Assembly: GCF_964204865.1 (NCBI RefSeq)
Contig: NC_135261.1
Coordinates: forward strand, 10,912,001-10,976,000
Reading direction: 5' to 3'
Length of the DNA stretch: 64,000 nucleotides
Source: Styela clava
Lineage: Eukaryota; Chordata; Ascidiacea; Stolidobranchia; Styelidae
A program made the position numbers and the translations under genes. Of this stretch, positions 12,807 through 25,909 are shown in pieces; position 1 is the stretch's first letter, and the number at the start of each line of letters is the position of its first letter. The notes under the pieces are model-generated. The model worked only from the letters and a program-made list of their open reading frames with translations. It was not told the origin of the DNA and searched no databases.

Positions 12807-13539
12807 GTTAAACCTCTTAGTTATAGAATAACAACATAAACAGTAGATATATAAACTACAAACCAATATCAGAGGATTCACCTAGTTAGGCAAAGGCCTA
12901 AGCAATGCAAGGAGTTTGACATATATATGGCACTGTAGAATTGATTTTTAGCTAAAAATGGCCACACCCAGAAATATAACGATTTCATAGAGAAAATAAA
13001 TGATAACGAGTGTAAGTGCAAGAAAAACAACTGATTATGCATTTGTCAAACCGTGGAATGGTAACATTCATGGTGATGGATACAGACTGAAGACACTAAG
13101 ATTGCTTCGTCCTTTACAGCACTATAGTAAAACGGACGGCAATTTGATGTTATGTTCAGTTGTACCAAGTATACTACCGGAAATATTTTGAATGCATTTA
13201 ACATATTGCACAGAAAACATGATTTGGTCCAGGACAAAGTTTAAAAAATAATTTAAGTCAGTTGTTCAAATATTGTACAGTAGATCAAATACTGGTTATA
13301 ATGTTAAATCAATTGCTAATAACAAATGAAAAGGATATATACAATGTAAAATAAGGTCTTCAAGGACTTTGTAGACTAACATAACAGCATCACTATTATT
13401 ATATAATTAGCTTTAGGGAGGAAAAATATGATATATATCAAGCAAAACTATCAAGTAGACCCAAAGTGCGATTTTCAATCAAATATAGAATTGAAGGACG
13501 CAAACGAAATCAAAAGAACAAGATCCTGAATTACCAAAT
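12807..13539. other. 3' flank of TBC1D5; no confident gene
   Basis: This contains the possible second exon-like frame at 13,023-13,191 (63 codons, ending TGA) and otherwise AT-rich sequence downstream of the TBC1D5 stop codon. I could not assign a poly(A) signal with confidence. Confidence 0.35.
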
Positions 13540-16500
13540 TTAAGCGTCACCCGCATCAGCATTTGTATTAACAATTGACTGTGGAACAGCCTGCTGCACC
13601 TCTGGATCGTTTCCATTTTCGATTTTTGGTTCAGAGTTGTTGATATTGTTTGTTTTCTTCTTATTTTTGTACTCTTTTAAATTGGGGTTGAAGGTCAAAG
13701 ATCCTTGAAGTAAATCTCGAATCTAAAAATAAAACCGTGAAAGGTGAAAGTTTGGAGCATATTTTGAAAAGTTAGAATTAACCATCCAATAGCCTACATA
13801 CGAATGACTCCACAAAAGTATTGTGATGTATAAGAACATAAGAGTCATGATCGGTACTTCGGCATCTGTGAGCACTTAGCTAAGCAAAGTAATTGCTGGA
13901 AAGGTCGACGAGAAAGCGTGACGAAATATAGTGTTCCCAGTTCCCACAGCTTAAAATGAAACAGCAAAATTAGAAGTAAAAAATTGCATGCCCGGAAAAT
14001 TCGCCGCAGGACATTTCGCCGCATAGAAAAATTTGCAGCAAGGGCATTTTGCTGTGAAACAAGTATTTGTGATAAAAACAGTTAGGTTTATACATTAAGG
14101 TTAGGGTATGCTCTCAAATAAATAATCTTTTTCAAATAAAAAGGTACCATACTTCAAAATGCTGGGCGAATTTTCCTAGAATCGAAAAATTGTGTCCCGT
14201 AAGACTCGAGATATAAATTAAAGTTATAGCCTTCTAGCGACTTCCCTTATTTTCTGAGAATTTAAAATAGTCCCATATGATGTACAATGATCAAGTTGAA
14301 ATTCCATATGTATATGACATCACATAGCCAATAAAATATATCTAGTTACTATTCAGAGTTGAGCATGATAGTTGAGCTAGCTATGCAGATGTTTCATACA
14401 TAAAACTACACTGCGACAGAAAATCCAGAATTTTCCCACACATAGCCATTCATGAGGAAATTGGAGAAAGATTCTCCAAGCATGGCTCTTAGCCTTGGCA
14501 AAATGATATCAAATATACTGAATTGTCCCATTTCAGGGCAATAGGGCGTCCATGTAAAACTCTGATGAAAATATTGGCACCATTAGCAATCATATTGAAC
14601 AGATAGCACAACTCATATATTATACAACCTAATGGGGCAAACTAGATAGCAAGCGGAAACAGCAGAAATATCGATCTGCAGTTTAGATTCCTTCGCTCCG
14701 ACTCAATAGCGACGCTGCTTGTCCCATCACTAATTAATTAATAACTTGCTAATTATACGACATAATTCATCTAAAATCAATAAGCTTCTGAAATATGATT
14801 CAACCTTGCTTGCGTGAGATATCGCGTAACATACGAAAGTGTCCAACAGACAAACAAACAAACAGACAAATACCTATCAACATACTTACCGATCGAGATC
14901 GATAAGTAACAAACAAACAGACAAATACCTATCAACATACTTACCAATCGAGATCGATAAGTAACTAACACACCATATATAATACTAACTCACTTGTTTC
15001 AAACTAGCTACAGTGACTAAAATTTGTTCTTTTTCAAACTTCTGTTGTTGACTAGCGGTTGAATTTTTTTGCATAGAATCATTAGAATTTTGTTGTCCAT
15101 TTTCATTATTGTCATCTTCATCCGTAGTCAAATTCACACTTGACTGGTGAGACAAGAAAAATAAACTTGCAGGTATTCAGTGCTTATACAATATCACCCG
15201 TTTTCCCGTGATACCAAAATACAATATCAACAAATTTCATGAAAAACAGTATTCTGTGACTGTGAGAATCAATGACCGATTGTAAATGTCTACAAGTGTT
15301 GAAAGCTTTTTTTACTGAATCTAAATGATCAAAAGGTATATTCAATTAGACAAAACAGCACTCAACCACTTAGAGTGATTATAATTTACAGTCATCAGTA
15401 ACTGTTATTTCACTTTTGTTGTCTTCACTTTTTACTTAAAAAAAAAAAAACTAGGGCTTCAAATTTCTACCTGTAAAACTGTGACACTTGCATCAATTTT
15501 ATCCGAGCAATACAAGCACATCTGTTTCATTTTTTCAAGTTCTTTATGTAAATAAATAACTTCTTCCTCCAATTGTGCAGGATGCTGAAATTGAAGTTTT
15601 AGCAGAGTTTGAAATAAAATGAGTTTTCTGGTAAATGACATTTGTAACTTCAAGTGCTGGGCTGTTTATCGTAAACTCATACTCTGTCCAAGAATTGTTG
15701 GAAGATTGACAATAATAAATAACAAATAAAGGTTAATCAGTGATAAATGTCGCATTGCTTCATAGATAATTTTGTTGTCCAATTCAGTTTAAAAAGGAAT
15801 TGTATGCAAATGTATTTTTGAATTATAAATAAAGATACTTTAAATTAGACTTTCTCCATATATGCCCGGCCTCTCTCACTGTGAAATTAGGCTCAACATG
15901 GAATTACACATCTAACTGTGCAAAGAGAGATATATACTTTAAATATGAACACTCACGATGAATGATGAATAAAAAATATATACCTTTCTATGCATTTCCT
16001 CTGCCCTGGGAGCCTCAGTAATAGTTGAAGAGTTTTTAAAAAATGGAGGATTCCCATTCATATTCCATTGTGGTGAAGTTCGTGTCTTTGCCTGAGCTGG
16101 AGATCTCACATCACCTAGCAAAAAAGATTTTTATGACAATCCGGCCATATCATTTAACATAACAAAATGAAAATAATATTAAAAAGGTTATAATTTCGAG
16201 CAGGAATAATTCCACAAATGCTGAGATTAGGCTAGACGTGACAGCTGGTAAACCAGCCATGTATATTACATGAGAACAAGACAGGAATAGGCAACCTACA
16301 GCCCGCGATGCTTCACTGAAATTTAGTGACTCTGATCCTGTGGTATTTCAATTCACGTTAAAACTGAATTATGAAGAATGTATCATTGTCACAGGACTTG
16401 GAAATACTATGACAATCCCCGTTACCTCGATCGATTTTTAAATTTTAACTTTCACAAATGCAATCGAGCAACAACACTAACCTGCATAAGTTGGATCATT

Positions 16501-19500
16501 CAAACTACTATGAGTTGGAACGATGGGTTTATTTTCAGGAATCACTTTCCTAAAACAAAGAATCAGCATTAAGAAGGTATTTATTAATTAAAACACATAT
16601 CTAAATAGCTTTGTACTCGCTAAAATGAATGTGTAAAATTTACTATCAATCATAGATTTTCCTGAGCTGACACTGTTATAGGAATCATTATGTTCAAAAC
16701 AACTTATCCAAGTTTTTATGCTAGGTTGAAGAAATAATGTTTTTAGCAGATATCTTCATTCTACAACGCCAATATAAAGTTGAGCCTCATGGCAAAAAGC
16801 TTGGTGAAAAAACAGAAAATCTATATACCTAAAAAATCTCAAAGACCATGGATTTTGAATTACATCTGAACCAATGAAATTGAGAATTCTAAGTACAACT
16901 ACAAGCAAGCTCATACCTCGTGAAATCCTTAAACATTCTGCTGAGACTGTTTTGTTTATTAGAATTCTGACGTTGCGAAGCTGTGAGAGGTTGTGTGACA
17001 TTTTTCTTGGGTCCTCTTTGGATTTTATTGACTGATGCATCAGCACTTGCTTCAATAAGACTGTCCGAAAAGCTTCTTGTCTGAATATAAATTTAGAATA
17101 AACTGTATTTAAAGATCTTATTCACATAAAATGGGCTTCTACATAAAATGCTTTATCCCAGGTTTTCATCACTTAGTTGGTTCACATCACGACATTGTTA
17201 CGGTGAACTTTCATTGCAACCATGTATATCATGTACCAAAAATGCAGTTCATATTTCTGTGTTTTTGACTTGAATAATTTCCAGCTCGGGACAGTTACAG
17301 GTCAAAATAAAGTTACTGGATTTATAACTTTAAATCTCCTATGTTTCAGAAAATCCACAGTGTGAACTAAGCAAAAAGGTAAATTCTAAATCATATATTA
17401 GATTTTAAAAACGTTTTAAATAAAGTACATTTCGGTTTTAGCTGGCATATTATACTAGACCGTCACAGGTGAGTAAAAACGTTGAAACAAAAAAAAACTT
17501 TGGTGATATACAGTGTTAAAATGTACCTTCAGTTGCCTTATATCTTTAGCAGCTTTCACTATATCATTTATATCATCAACTGGTGGATATCTCATTAACA
17601 ATTGCATACATGAACTGTAGTCTGCAGTGAGCACTGATAAAAAGGCAAATCAAAAGATATACACAACACACTGTCACAATTTTATAGAAATATACAAAAT
17701 CAATTATATTTTAGGCCATAATTTAATAACTGCGATAATAATACATTATGCTTATTCGTGAATCATCTGATATTTACACAAAATTTCACATTGTCAGATC
17801 CCTTTTTTATACAACATATTCATATGCCTCTCGGAACAAGGTTCTGCACAAGTCAATGCCAGTTACAAAACTACTTTAGTTTTGGATGATCCGGAATTTT
17901 CCTGTTTTGACACCACATACCCAATTTACCACACCCTGGGTAAGATTAATAAGTCTAACGCTTCAATAACAAGGCAATTGGCTCACATCAGCATCCTATC
18001 AAAATGCAAAAAATATAACACTCACAATGATTTCTGATATGAATCAACATTGCCACGAATAAATAATCAACAAGATCTAATGTGGAACTATCAGCGAACA
18101 TAGCATCCCATAATACAAGTAGGTCCTGGAGTGAAAACTCTCTCCCAAAAAGTAGTCTTATCCAACGAAGTCCAAAAACTTGCGGAATAATTTCCAATCT
18201 ATTTAAATGGGTATGAAGCTGTAGATCATGTTGAACAAGCAGGGTATTATGAATATGGTTCAATTTGTTTGTTATTGCCAATGTTGGTCCTCCGCTGGTG
18301 GCAATCTGAAAGGATAAAAAAATTGCATAAAGTATGCCACCAAAGCATTCATCCATCTCATCAGCATAGCACTATTAGAGAGCCTTCCTCAAATACATGA
18401 ACACAAAAATCGTTCATCGGTATCGATACAGCCTTAATAAGAGCACAGCTTTTCCTGAAAACATCAGAGACACAATAGAAAAAAACGTTTAATGAAAAAG
18501 TATTCCCATGATTTGAAACAAAAAAGCAAAATTATGGGTAAATGAAGATCTGAAATGAAGGGAAATCTATTGATAAATTAGTTGCGGAGAAAAGCAATTC
18601 TTTCCTACTAACATCAACAACAAAAAAACCAACACTAACAATTTAGATAAAAAATCCATTATAAGACACTTTGTGCCCAATGAATAAATATTTTTAATGC
18701 TCCACCATATTTCTCTAATGTTTCAGAAGCTCTTGGCATTCCAATGGCCACTCGTGACCTCGTGAACTCTAAAAATGAAGCTATGCCTTACTCGCTGCTC
18801 ATTATGGGAAATAACTTGGGTATTAGATAATACTAACTTTTGTAAGAACTGAAATATTTCAAAAATATAAAAAATACTTTAAATGAAGTTGCTTAGGGAA
18901 CAAAACAAATTTTACTTTTGAATTAAAGCAGACACCAGATTTACTAATCAAATCATTATGTACAATCAGTCAAGAACTTCGGCTGCACAGTGTATATCGT
19001 TATATCAATATTGATCATAGATAGCAGTAATGGTGCCTTGGCATCAACATTCAAACAATATGCATGATATTCTATTCTCGACCAAGCTCAAACTATTAAT
19101 AATTAACGTGTTCTGTAATACTAACCTCCTGGGGTTGAAATGGTCTTTTAGGTATTGGATTACCCGTATCGGATTTAGTGGATTTATCCTCTTCTGAAAT
19201 ACCGTCATCCTTGATTTTCTCCTTACTCACTCTCTCAGTAATGGAATACCAGGCATTAGTGCTTTCCATTAACTTACAAAACATGTCACTGAAACAGAAA
19301 ATGAATAAATGTACAAAGAAAACTGGCTGATTCCACTTTTTTGGAGGAAAATGAGAGCACAAATACTTTTTGTAAGTAAAGTTTCCCATACACAACATTT
19401 TGGAAATGAAAATATGCCATGAATAAATTCTGCATAACAGTCACAGATGTACAAAGCTTAGTACAAATATAATTTGCTATGTGTTCTTATGTTACATTTG

Positions 19501-22500
19501 ATTTTGTGATGCTTTGCATTGTGCGTGCGTCCTAATTTTAATAAAATCAAGCTCATTTTTAAGATGTGTCCATCATTTTGACAAAAAATTGCAATAAGAC
19601 GAACGAGACTAAGTATAATCATAGCTTGATGGATATTCCTTATAACTTTTCATTTTTGTTGCAATTTTGATGGGAAAACCCCCAAAAAATTAATAATATT
19701 TTTTTACAGATTTTTAAATATTCGGGCTGATTTTATGTTTTAACCAGATGATGTCCAGTGGAGTAAGTACATAAGAATCATAATTATGGGTGTGACAAAA
19801 AAGCTTTTTCTTTAGGAGGTGTAATATATATAAATGAAAGTGTAAGTAATTCCAAAGTAAATTCTGAAAGAAATTATTTACAAATTATCTCTATTAGGGA
19901 CATTGTATCTCGATGTTCTATTCGTTTCAGAATTAATATCAGATTTGAGTCAACTCTTTGAGATTCAATGAAAATCCAATGTCCAACAAATAAATAGATT
20001 TTTCTTACTATGAATCATGTTCCAAATATTCTTCATTTAAAATGACATCAATCAAATCTCTGAAATAAACATCTAAGTAAAGAAATGGCAACCAAACTTT
20101 CTGTTATAACACATGAAAGCGGTAATGAAGCATAATAAAAATAAGAGGCAGTTGATCCACAATTCTAACCAATTTTTGCATAAACATTTACTCATAGAGG
20201 TGTTGTTTCCTTTAATGTGTCATAATAAAAAAAATTTGTAGTTTTCTGAATGACTAACGAAACTCATTTTCATGTATGATGCTACCACATATTTCAGGTA
20301 TATTAAATATTATATAGAATCCTATAATTACGCATTTCATGGGCAAGTGAAATCTTGCTTTTCATGAGTTTAAATGTGTCAGTAAAGGAAAGTGATACTG
20401 AACTAACATAACAGTAAGTCACAATCTCACACTATTGTATAGGGATACTTTTAAAGATGTGTTGTATAACTACTCAACACATATAATATACATATACCTA
20501 ATATCAGTAAACGCCCAATTAATATGGTAACGGAACCACATGAAACAAATCTGTCACAATGATAACTTATAGTCTAATCTAAGGACTCGAATAAACAGGC
20601 ACCATCGGAGATTCTTACCCCGGCAGAAGCCAAGGTGTAATTAAATAGGTAAGCTACGCCAAAGCAATAAAATTTTAAAATCATGGAAGATAAACATATA
20701 AACGGTGGCTTGTACAGTTACAACCTGCTTCGCATTTGTACAAATATTAAAAACAGTAATAAACACATTATTCACTTGCATCTCCCTAAGTAATATTTCA
20801 GATGAATTGTCAAATTTTCTTTATAATATCACTTACTTATTTATATGCCCAATTTCCCTAGCATGACAAGCAGCTTGTAGGTCACAGTGGATGATGAAAA
20901 CGAGTGGTGCAAGCAGTTCATGCATTCCCTGTCTATATGACAGATCGCTGTGTTCTTGAGCATAGCAGAAAAGTACGTTGACAAGAAGTTCGTGAACGGC
21001 TTCATTGTGAAAATATTCCATCTCAGGAAATCTAAGAAAATATCTGTTAATAATTTTCTACTTAAATAAATGAGGCTGACACAAAATTGGAGATAATTAA
21101 AAAAATCACTAAAATAAGGAAAATTCAGAATAAAATTAGTTCATATCAGTGAAAAATCATTTTAGTAATTTACAGCTCGAAAACGGAAGTCTTGAGTCAT
21201 AACCACAAGATATTAAAATACAGAATCCAATAACCCAATCAGGTAAGTTTAAAATTTCAAAGTAATTCGGTACATAACCAAGACACTAAAACAGACACAG
21301 CAAAGAACAGACTTGCATTATTGTACTCAATACACAAAATATTACCATTATACGGGTCGGATAAGATGTTTAGGCGAAACCTATTTAAAAGTCATGCCAC
21401 AAAATGCAAACTCCATAATCAGGACATAGCAGGAATAATTAGCCAAAATAATGACAATAAGATATAGTCTACATTATTTACATCCATAAATCCTTATGAC
21501 TAAAAATTGCAATAAATATGAAAATCTACTTGAATTCATTATATTTGAATACATATTTTTAAAGGTGATTCTTATCATTCCACTAGATTAGACCCTAGGG
21601 CTTATATTTCATGAAATTTCTAAAAAATTATTTGTGAAACTCCCTCTCATGTTGCTGTTATTCATGACCGCACTAACTTGACTGTTTGAAGTCTTAGATC
21701 AATCAACCACTATCTGATAGCATATCGAAGGATCTTGTAACTATTCCAAAAGAGCTTTTTGCACTTCTGGTTAAAGGCTTGGGATATGCTATAAACAAAT
21801 TTTTATAAAAGAAATTCTCTCTCCAAAATAGAGTCGGGATGTGTCTAAAAAAATGTTCGCAGTGTGATGGCTGTGCTGTATTTAACAATGAGTAAAAAAT
21901 TTATCAATCTTACGTTCTTTTAACATCACGTTCAATTGTCTTCTTCAAGTCACTGTTTCTAAAAAACTTCATCCATGAACTCTGCAAAAATTAGAAAAAT
22001 AAAATTAATAGCCAATATGATAATGAATAGCTAAAGTGTTAACACACTTTAAAACACTTTTGGGAGCAGAACTTTTATCTTTACCAGTAAAATTTGGAGT
22101 ATGCCAAGGGGTCACAGACAGTATGGCAAAAGTTTGGTAAAATGTGACTAACATTATTCTAGTAGAAACTTCACGTTAAAAACAACGCCTACAAAGTTAT
22201 AATTAATTCGTCAAGCAGATATACATCATCAACAAAATTCGAATACTCATCCCCATTAGAATATTACATTTCTGTGAAATATTCTGAATTACATTTGACA
22301 TTTACTGTGGATATTTTTCACAGTTGTTTACAAAAAATCTTAATTATAAGTTGAAATCAACTTGAAGATAATTCATTTATTAATAATTTAGAGTCTATAT
22401 ATCCAAATATCTACCTGGTCGTTTTGAGACAATGGATTTTCCACATCTAGATCTTTTTCTTCTGCTTCATGAGAGGGAATGGTAACATGTTTATTTTTTA

Positions 22501-24534
22501 TATCAACATAATGTTGTCTTGAAATTTCAATTGTATTCTTCCATTTTTCGATATCAGAAGGAAGACAATTTAGGAATATCTGTGAGAAATATAATATTTC
22601 ATAAAATTTATTGAAGCAAAACAGAGAAATAAGTCTCACTCTCAACCAATTTGCAATTGGCAGTTTGGGGTTGAAATATAAGCTATTATATAATTAAGCT
22701 AAAATATAAATATTTTGATTATAATCAAGTAGGGCCTACATATATCTGAAAACAAATAACAGGCTAACTAATGCCATACCCGACATGGACTGGTAACCGG
22801 ACGAGTAGCTGTGGTTCGCCATATGATTAAGCCGTCTTATTGGCATTCTCTCTCTCTGGATAAATATCTAAATACTATCCTATTCTGACAATAAATGTCA
22901 TGTACATTAGTAGTGGACTTGGGGTTTGCTACATCATGATAAGTAGAGGCTAGTAAGTATGTTTTCCATTTGTAATGCTGAATATAAATGATTGGGAAGC
23001 GCATTTTCGAATTCCAATGGAACAAAGTGTGTAGGATAAAAATGCTGGGCTAGTTCTCTACAGATGTCGTCCAAAACGTGCAGACAATCAGCAGAAATCA
23101 AGCAAGGTATTTCTTGTTGTAACAATCCCGATATGAGAGAGATCGCTGGCGCTAGCGAGTTCGTTATCATCGACTGAGGTGTCATTTCGGGTGATCGAAG
23201 CTTTTCTTTAGCAAGCTCTATGACGTGATGGTGATGTCGAAGTGACATGATTTTTGGATGGCGGGGTCAGGTTGGGGTTAGAAATAACATATCCGAAACT
23301 GTTTGTGCCACCAACTAGAATAGAAGTACTTACGGCCTTTAGTGAACATGCGCCTAAGTGCTTGTCAGTATTAAAGGGTGGTTTACATAATGGGTCTAGC
23401 CAAATAAACGCTATGACTGGATTGAATACAGGAATAACGACAACTAAAAATGTGATATAATTAGTATTTTTTCAAATTACGATTGATAGCTACAAGATCT
23501 TGCTTTGAGTAAAAGTATATTTTAAATAGGACGCCCATTTACCCATTTGTAATTCAAAATATGTGGATATTATTGTAGGAGTCACAATTGACTAGCTATG
23601 TAGGGTCTAGCGAAGTAAACATTAGGAGTTGACAAAATGCCAAATCAATATGAACGCCTAGCTCTATACCCAGACCAGTCTGGATTTCATGGCCTTTTCG
23701 AACGAGAAATCGGGCGTGCAATCAGAAATTCCCGCTTGCAAATAAGAATTTCTGGCGTGCAATTATAGCTCACGGCGTGCAAAACAACTGCGCCCGCTAA
23801 ACTGATTTCGAACTAAGATACCTCTCAATACATCCGCGTAAAAATAAGTTGGATCATAGCAAAAATGGACGTTTGACCGTTGACCCCCAAAACATCATTT
23901 CTATATTTTGTCACTAATTTTGAGAGTGTTTGTGCGACTTTAGATACCGGTACTGTTCAGTACATCGGTGTAAAATTATTGTATTAAAAATACGCTGAAT
24001 CAGAGCCATAACAGGCCAGCGTCGGTGAGGAGGCGATTTTTCTCACGGGATTCCTATCATTCAACACGATATGGTGATTTTTGCTTCGCATTTTTCGATC
24101 AGGCCAAATCTTGCAAGCAAGTATTAGTCGACAATTGTAAAGTTATAATTTTTTGGCATCTTTATATTACTAGATTATTGATTTAAAAACTATTTAAACC
24201 GATTTACATTGGTGAGCAATTGCAAATTTTCGGCGTGCAAAATTGAATTCGCTCGCGTGCATTTTTGTGGAGCGCTAGCGCCCTCGGGCGTGCATCTGCC
24301 ATGGAATCCAGTCTGGTACCCAGATACCTGTATTCAGGTATTGTACAATTGCAGTATTGTTACTACTGTACTACTTACTCTCCAGCAAATGCTTCGAAAT
24401 TTGCAGCTTCGAAGTTCTCCCTCGAAAGCAAAATTCCTCAATCTTGTTAAAAGCTCATCACCATTTTCCTCAAAATATTTCGCCCACTGATTCAGGTAGC
24501 TATTTAGCGTTGCAGTATGTTCTGACATTTTCAT
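13540..24534 (-). CDS. TBC1D5: TBC1 domain family member 5, 14 exons, 664 aa
   Basis: This is a Rab GTPase-activating protein that, in vertebrates, acts on Rab7 and binds retromer and LC3. Exons, 5' to 3': 24379-24534, 22415-22579, 21914-21981, 20837-21031, 20009-20059, 19126-19288, 18026-18305, 17527-17633, 16917-17080, 16482-16549, 15984-16114, 15471-15584, 14994-15143, 13540-13722. All have GT-AG borders and agreeing phases, totalling 1,995 nt. Family landmarks are GELRSCKFRSICW (residues 39-51), the arginine-finger motif ERDVKRTFPE (Arg129), the glutamine-finger motif SYRQGMHELLAP (Gln164), EYLEHDSY, LHTHLNRLEIIPQVFGLRW and LLFGREFSLQDLLVLWDA. A late coiled-coil segment (MKQMCLYCSDKID) and EKEQILVTVASLKQ match the vertebrate C-terminal half. 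The linker is shorter than in human (about 795 aa), and the human N-terminal extension is absent. Both catalytic fingers are present, so activity is likely. The start codon is the first Met of exon 1; an upstream non-coding exon is possible. Confidence 0.95.
13994..14176. mobile_element. Miniature inverted-repeat element in TBC1D5 last intron
   Basis: GGAAAATTCGCC (13994-14005) and GGCGAATTTTCC (14165-14176) form a perfect 12-bp terminal inverted repeat around 183 bp. Subterminal GCCGCAGGACATTTCGCCGC repeats the end motif. It is non-coding, and no clear target duplication is visible. Confidence 0.55.
14857..14965. repeat. Two-copy tandem repeat, 55-bp unit
   Basis: ACAGACAAATACCTATCAAC begins at 14862 and again at 14917, and each copy runs through CATACTTACC, TCGAGATCGATAAGTAAC. 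The copies differ by one base (CCGATCG against CCAATCG). It lies about 30 bp downstream of TBC1D5 exon 13, inside the last intron. Confidence 0.8.
22747..22870 (+). mobile_element. 5'-truncated copy of the SINE at 25252-25588
   Basis: GAAAACAAATAACAGGCTAAC through GGTAACCGGACGA, TGGTTCGCCATA and GATTAAGCCGTCTTAT parallels, base by base with scattered changes, the 3' half of the minus-strand SINE at 25,252-25,588. The tRNA-like head is missing, as is usual after incomplete reverse transcription. It lies in TBC1D5 intron 1, on the opposite strand to the gene. Confidence 0.75.
22934..23248 (-). CDS. Unrecognised 104-aa ORF inside TBC1D5 intron 1
   Basis: An ATG-to-TGA frame on the same strand as TBC1D5 but not part of its reading frame. 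The composition looks like a real helical protein: MSLRHHHHVIELAKEKL, then segments such as SLAPAISLISGLLQQEIPCL and VLDDICRELAQHFYPTHFVP. The ATG context is reasonable (AAAATCATGT). No internal repeats, signal peptide or membrane helix is evident. I do not recognise the family. Options are a small nested gene, the first exon of a gene whose other exons I missed, a retrocopy fragment, or an alternative first exon. Confidence 0.4.
   Translation of the reverse strand: MSLRHHHHVIELAKEKLRSPEMTPQSMITNSLAPAISLISGLLQQEIPCLISADCLHVLDDICRELAQHFYPTHFVPLEFENALPNHLYSALQMENILTSLYLS
23675..24316. mobile_element. hAT-like element, 642 bp, perfect 8-bp target duplication
   Basis: Ends CCAGTCTGGATTTCATGGC and GCCATGGAATCCAGTCTGG are inverted repeats. 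Both flanks are exactly TACCCAGA (23667-23674 and 24317-24324), an 8-bp duplication typical of hAT insertions. The interior repeats the motif GGCGTGCAA several times near both ends, a likely subterminal transposase-binding array. It is non-coding. The right edge is 54 bp beyond the duplication from the TBC1D5 exon-1 donor, within intron 1. A second copy starts at 24995. Confidence 0.85.
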
Positions 24535-24994
24535 CCGTTATATTCCATGCAGTTTATATAGGTCTATTACTGTATTACTGTATTAGTAACTCTGTGACTT
24601 CAAAAAATATGGATATATTACTGTATTACAGTCAATCAGTGGACAACCAGACAATAGCCAAAATAGGCTATATAGGTCTCCACAACCAGACAATTGGCCA
24701 ATGGATTCAGTGATTGCTGGATTTCTATATTGTCCAACTGCCCAAGCTAAAACTGTAAAAACAGAAATCAAAGTAATATTTTCCCATTCAGCCTTTCAAT
24801 TCCAATGAATGCAGAAATGAATAGGGTTGATGGTCGGGACAAATATGTCACTTAGGCATATAAAAATGTCCAAATGTAGAATATTAATGTGCTTTGCTTG
24901 CCATTGGAGCCATGAAAAGATCGAAATTACACCATAACAATTTTAAAAAAGTCGCCATAGAAAATAACAGGACAACTCACCAGCCCTCTCTGCC
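24535..24994. promoter_or_regulatory. Upstream flank / likely 5' region of TBC1D5
   Basis: Sequence immediately upstream of the TBC1D5 start codon. It contains runs of ACTGTATTAC repeats (about 24,565-24,630) and two near copies of ACAACCAGACAAT (about 24,641 and 24,680). No TATA box or other core promoter element can be assigned by eye. It is bounded by the second copy of the hAT-like element. Confidence 0.3.
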
Positions 24995-25625
24995 CCAGTC
25001 TGGATTTCATGGCCTTTTTGAGCGAGAAATCGGGCGTGCAATCAGAAATTCCCGCATGCAAATCAGAATTCCTGGCGTGCAATTATAGCACACGGCGTGC
25101 AAAACGACTGCGCCCGCGTGCAACTGACTTTGACTTTAGATACTGTACAATATATCTCATACGTTCAATCACAGCCAAAATGGACGTTTGACCTTTGACC
25201 CCAAGGCTTTTTCATTACCAAAGTTTATAGTCATTTTGGTCATTACTATCGGAAGGAAGGAAGGATTTACATATTTATACGGGGGAGAGGAAAGCCGATA
25301 AGACGATTTAATCGTATGGCGAACCACGGCCTCTCGTCCGGTTACCGGTCCAGGTCGGGTATGGAATCAGTTAGCCAGTTATTTGTTTTCGGAAGCGTGG
25401 CCTTGACGGTAGGGAAGCCGTAACCGACCAGCGGTTACGTGAACCACCCTACGGCGGCGAGGAGACTAGCAATCCTCTCGCACGTGATCATCCCCGGATG
25501 GGATTCGAACCTGCGAACCCACGGTAATCAGAGATGCGGCGGCGAGCGTATTCCTAACGCTTAGCACGATGTGCCACAACGCCGAGCCGAGAGTGTTTGT
25601 GCGACGTTAGATACCGGTACTTGTA
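24995..25625. mobile_element. Second copy of the CCAGTCTGG hAT-like element, split by a SINE
   Basis: It starts CCAGTCTGGATTTCATGGCC and parallels the 23,675 copy (GGGCGTGCAATCAGAAATTC, GACGTTTGACC) to about 25,250. After the SINE it resumes at about 25,589 with GAGAGTGTTTGTGCGAC and TAGATACCGGTACT, matching 23,921-23,955. The right end is lost, because sequence after about 25,625 no longer aligns. The SINE therefore inserted into an older hAT copy. Confidence 0.75.
25252..25588 (-). mobile_element. tRNA-derived SINE, near full length
   Basis: On the minus strand the head reads GCGTTGTGGCACATCGTGC, then, about 55 bases on, GCAGGTTCGAATCCCATC, which contains a perfect RNA polymerase III B box (GGTTCGAATCC). 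A tRNA-unrelated body follows (GGTAACCGGACGA, TGGTTCGCCATACG), then a short CCTT-repeat tail. A 5'-truncated relative lies at 22,747-22,870. It is not a functional tRNA gene, because the cloverleaf is degenerate and fused to the body. Confidence 0.8.
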
Positions 25626-25858
25626 TGTAAAGCTGACAAGCACACTGCTATGGACCTTTCCCTATGGACTTTTCTCACTCAGACCGTAAATATATACTAC
25701 TACCTCAGACAGATTTTCAAGCGTGGTCGTAAACGTAAACATTACTTCGTTTTCGCGTCGTATCGTTGCTTCCCAGTCATATACCCAAAACATCTGTTTA
25801 TTTGATATTTATATATGTATGTATATATTGTTTTTTTGGTTTGACAAAACGAAATAAA

Positions 25859-25882
25859 CTCTTTCTCTCTCTCTCTCTCTGT
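25859..25882. repeat. CT microsatellite
   Basis: A short uninterrupted CT-dinucleotide run just upstream of the hAT miniature element at 25,910. Confidence 0.8.
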
Positions 25883-25909
25883 CTTCCTAGAAGTTTTAAT
25901 TTAATTGTA

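Noticed and set aside
14777..14971. Minus-strand frame with repeated ICLFVCYLSISIGKYVDRY
   Set aside because: It is only the translation of the 55-bp tandem repeat.
25480..25588. Candidate tRNA gene on the minus strand (perfect B box)
   Set aside because: The acceptor and anticodon stems do not fold properly, the sequence continues into a long non-tRNA body with a repeat tail, and a second truncated copy exists. It is a SINE head.
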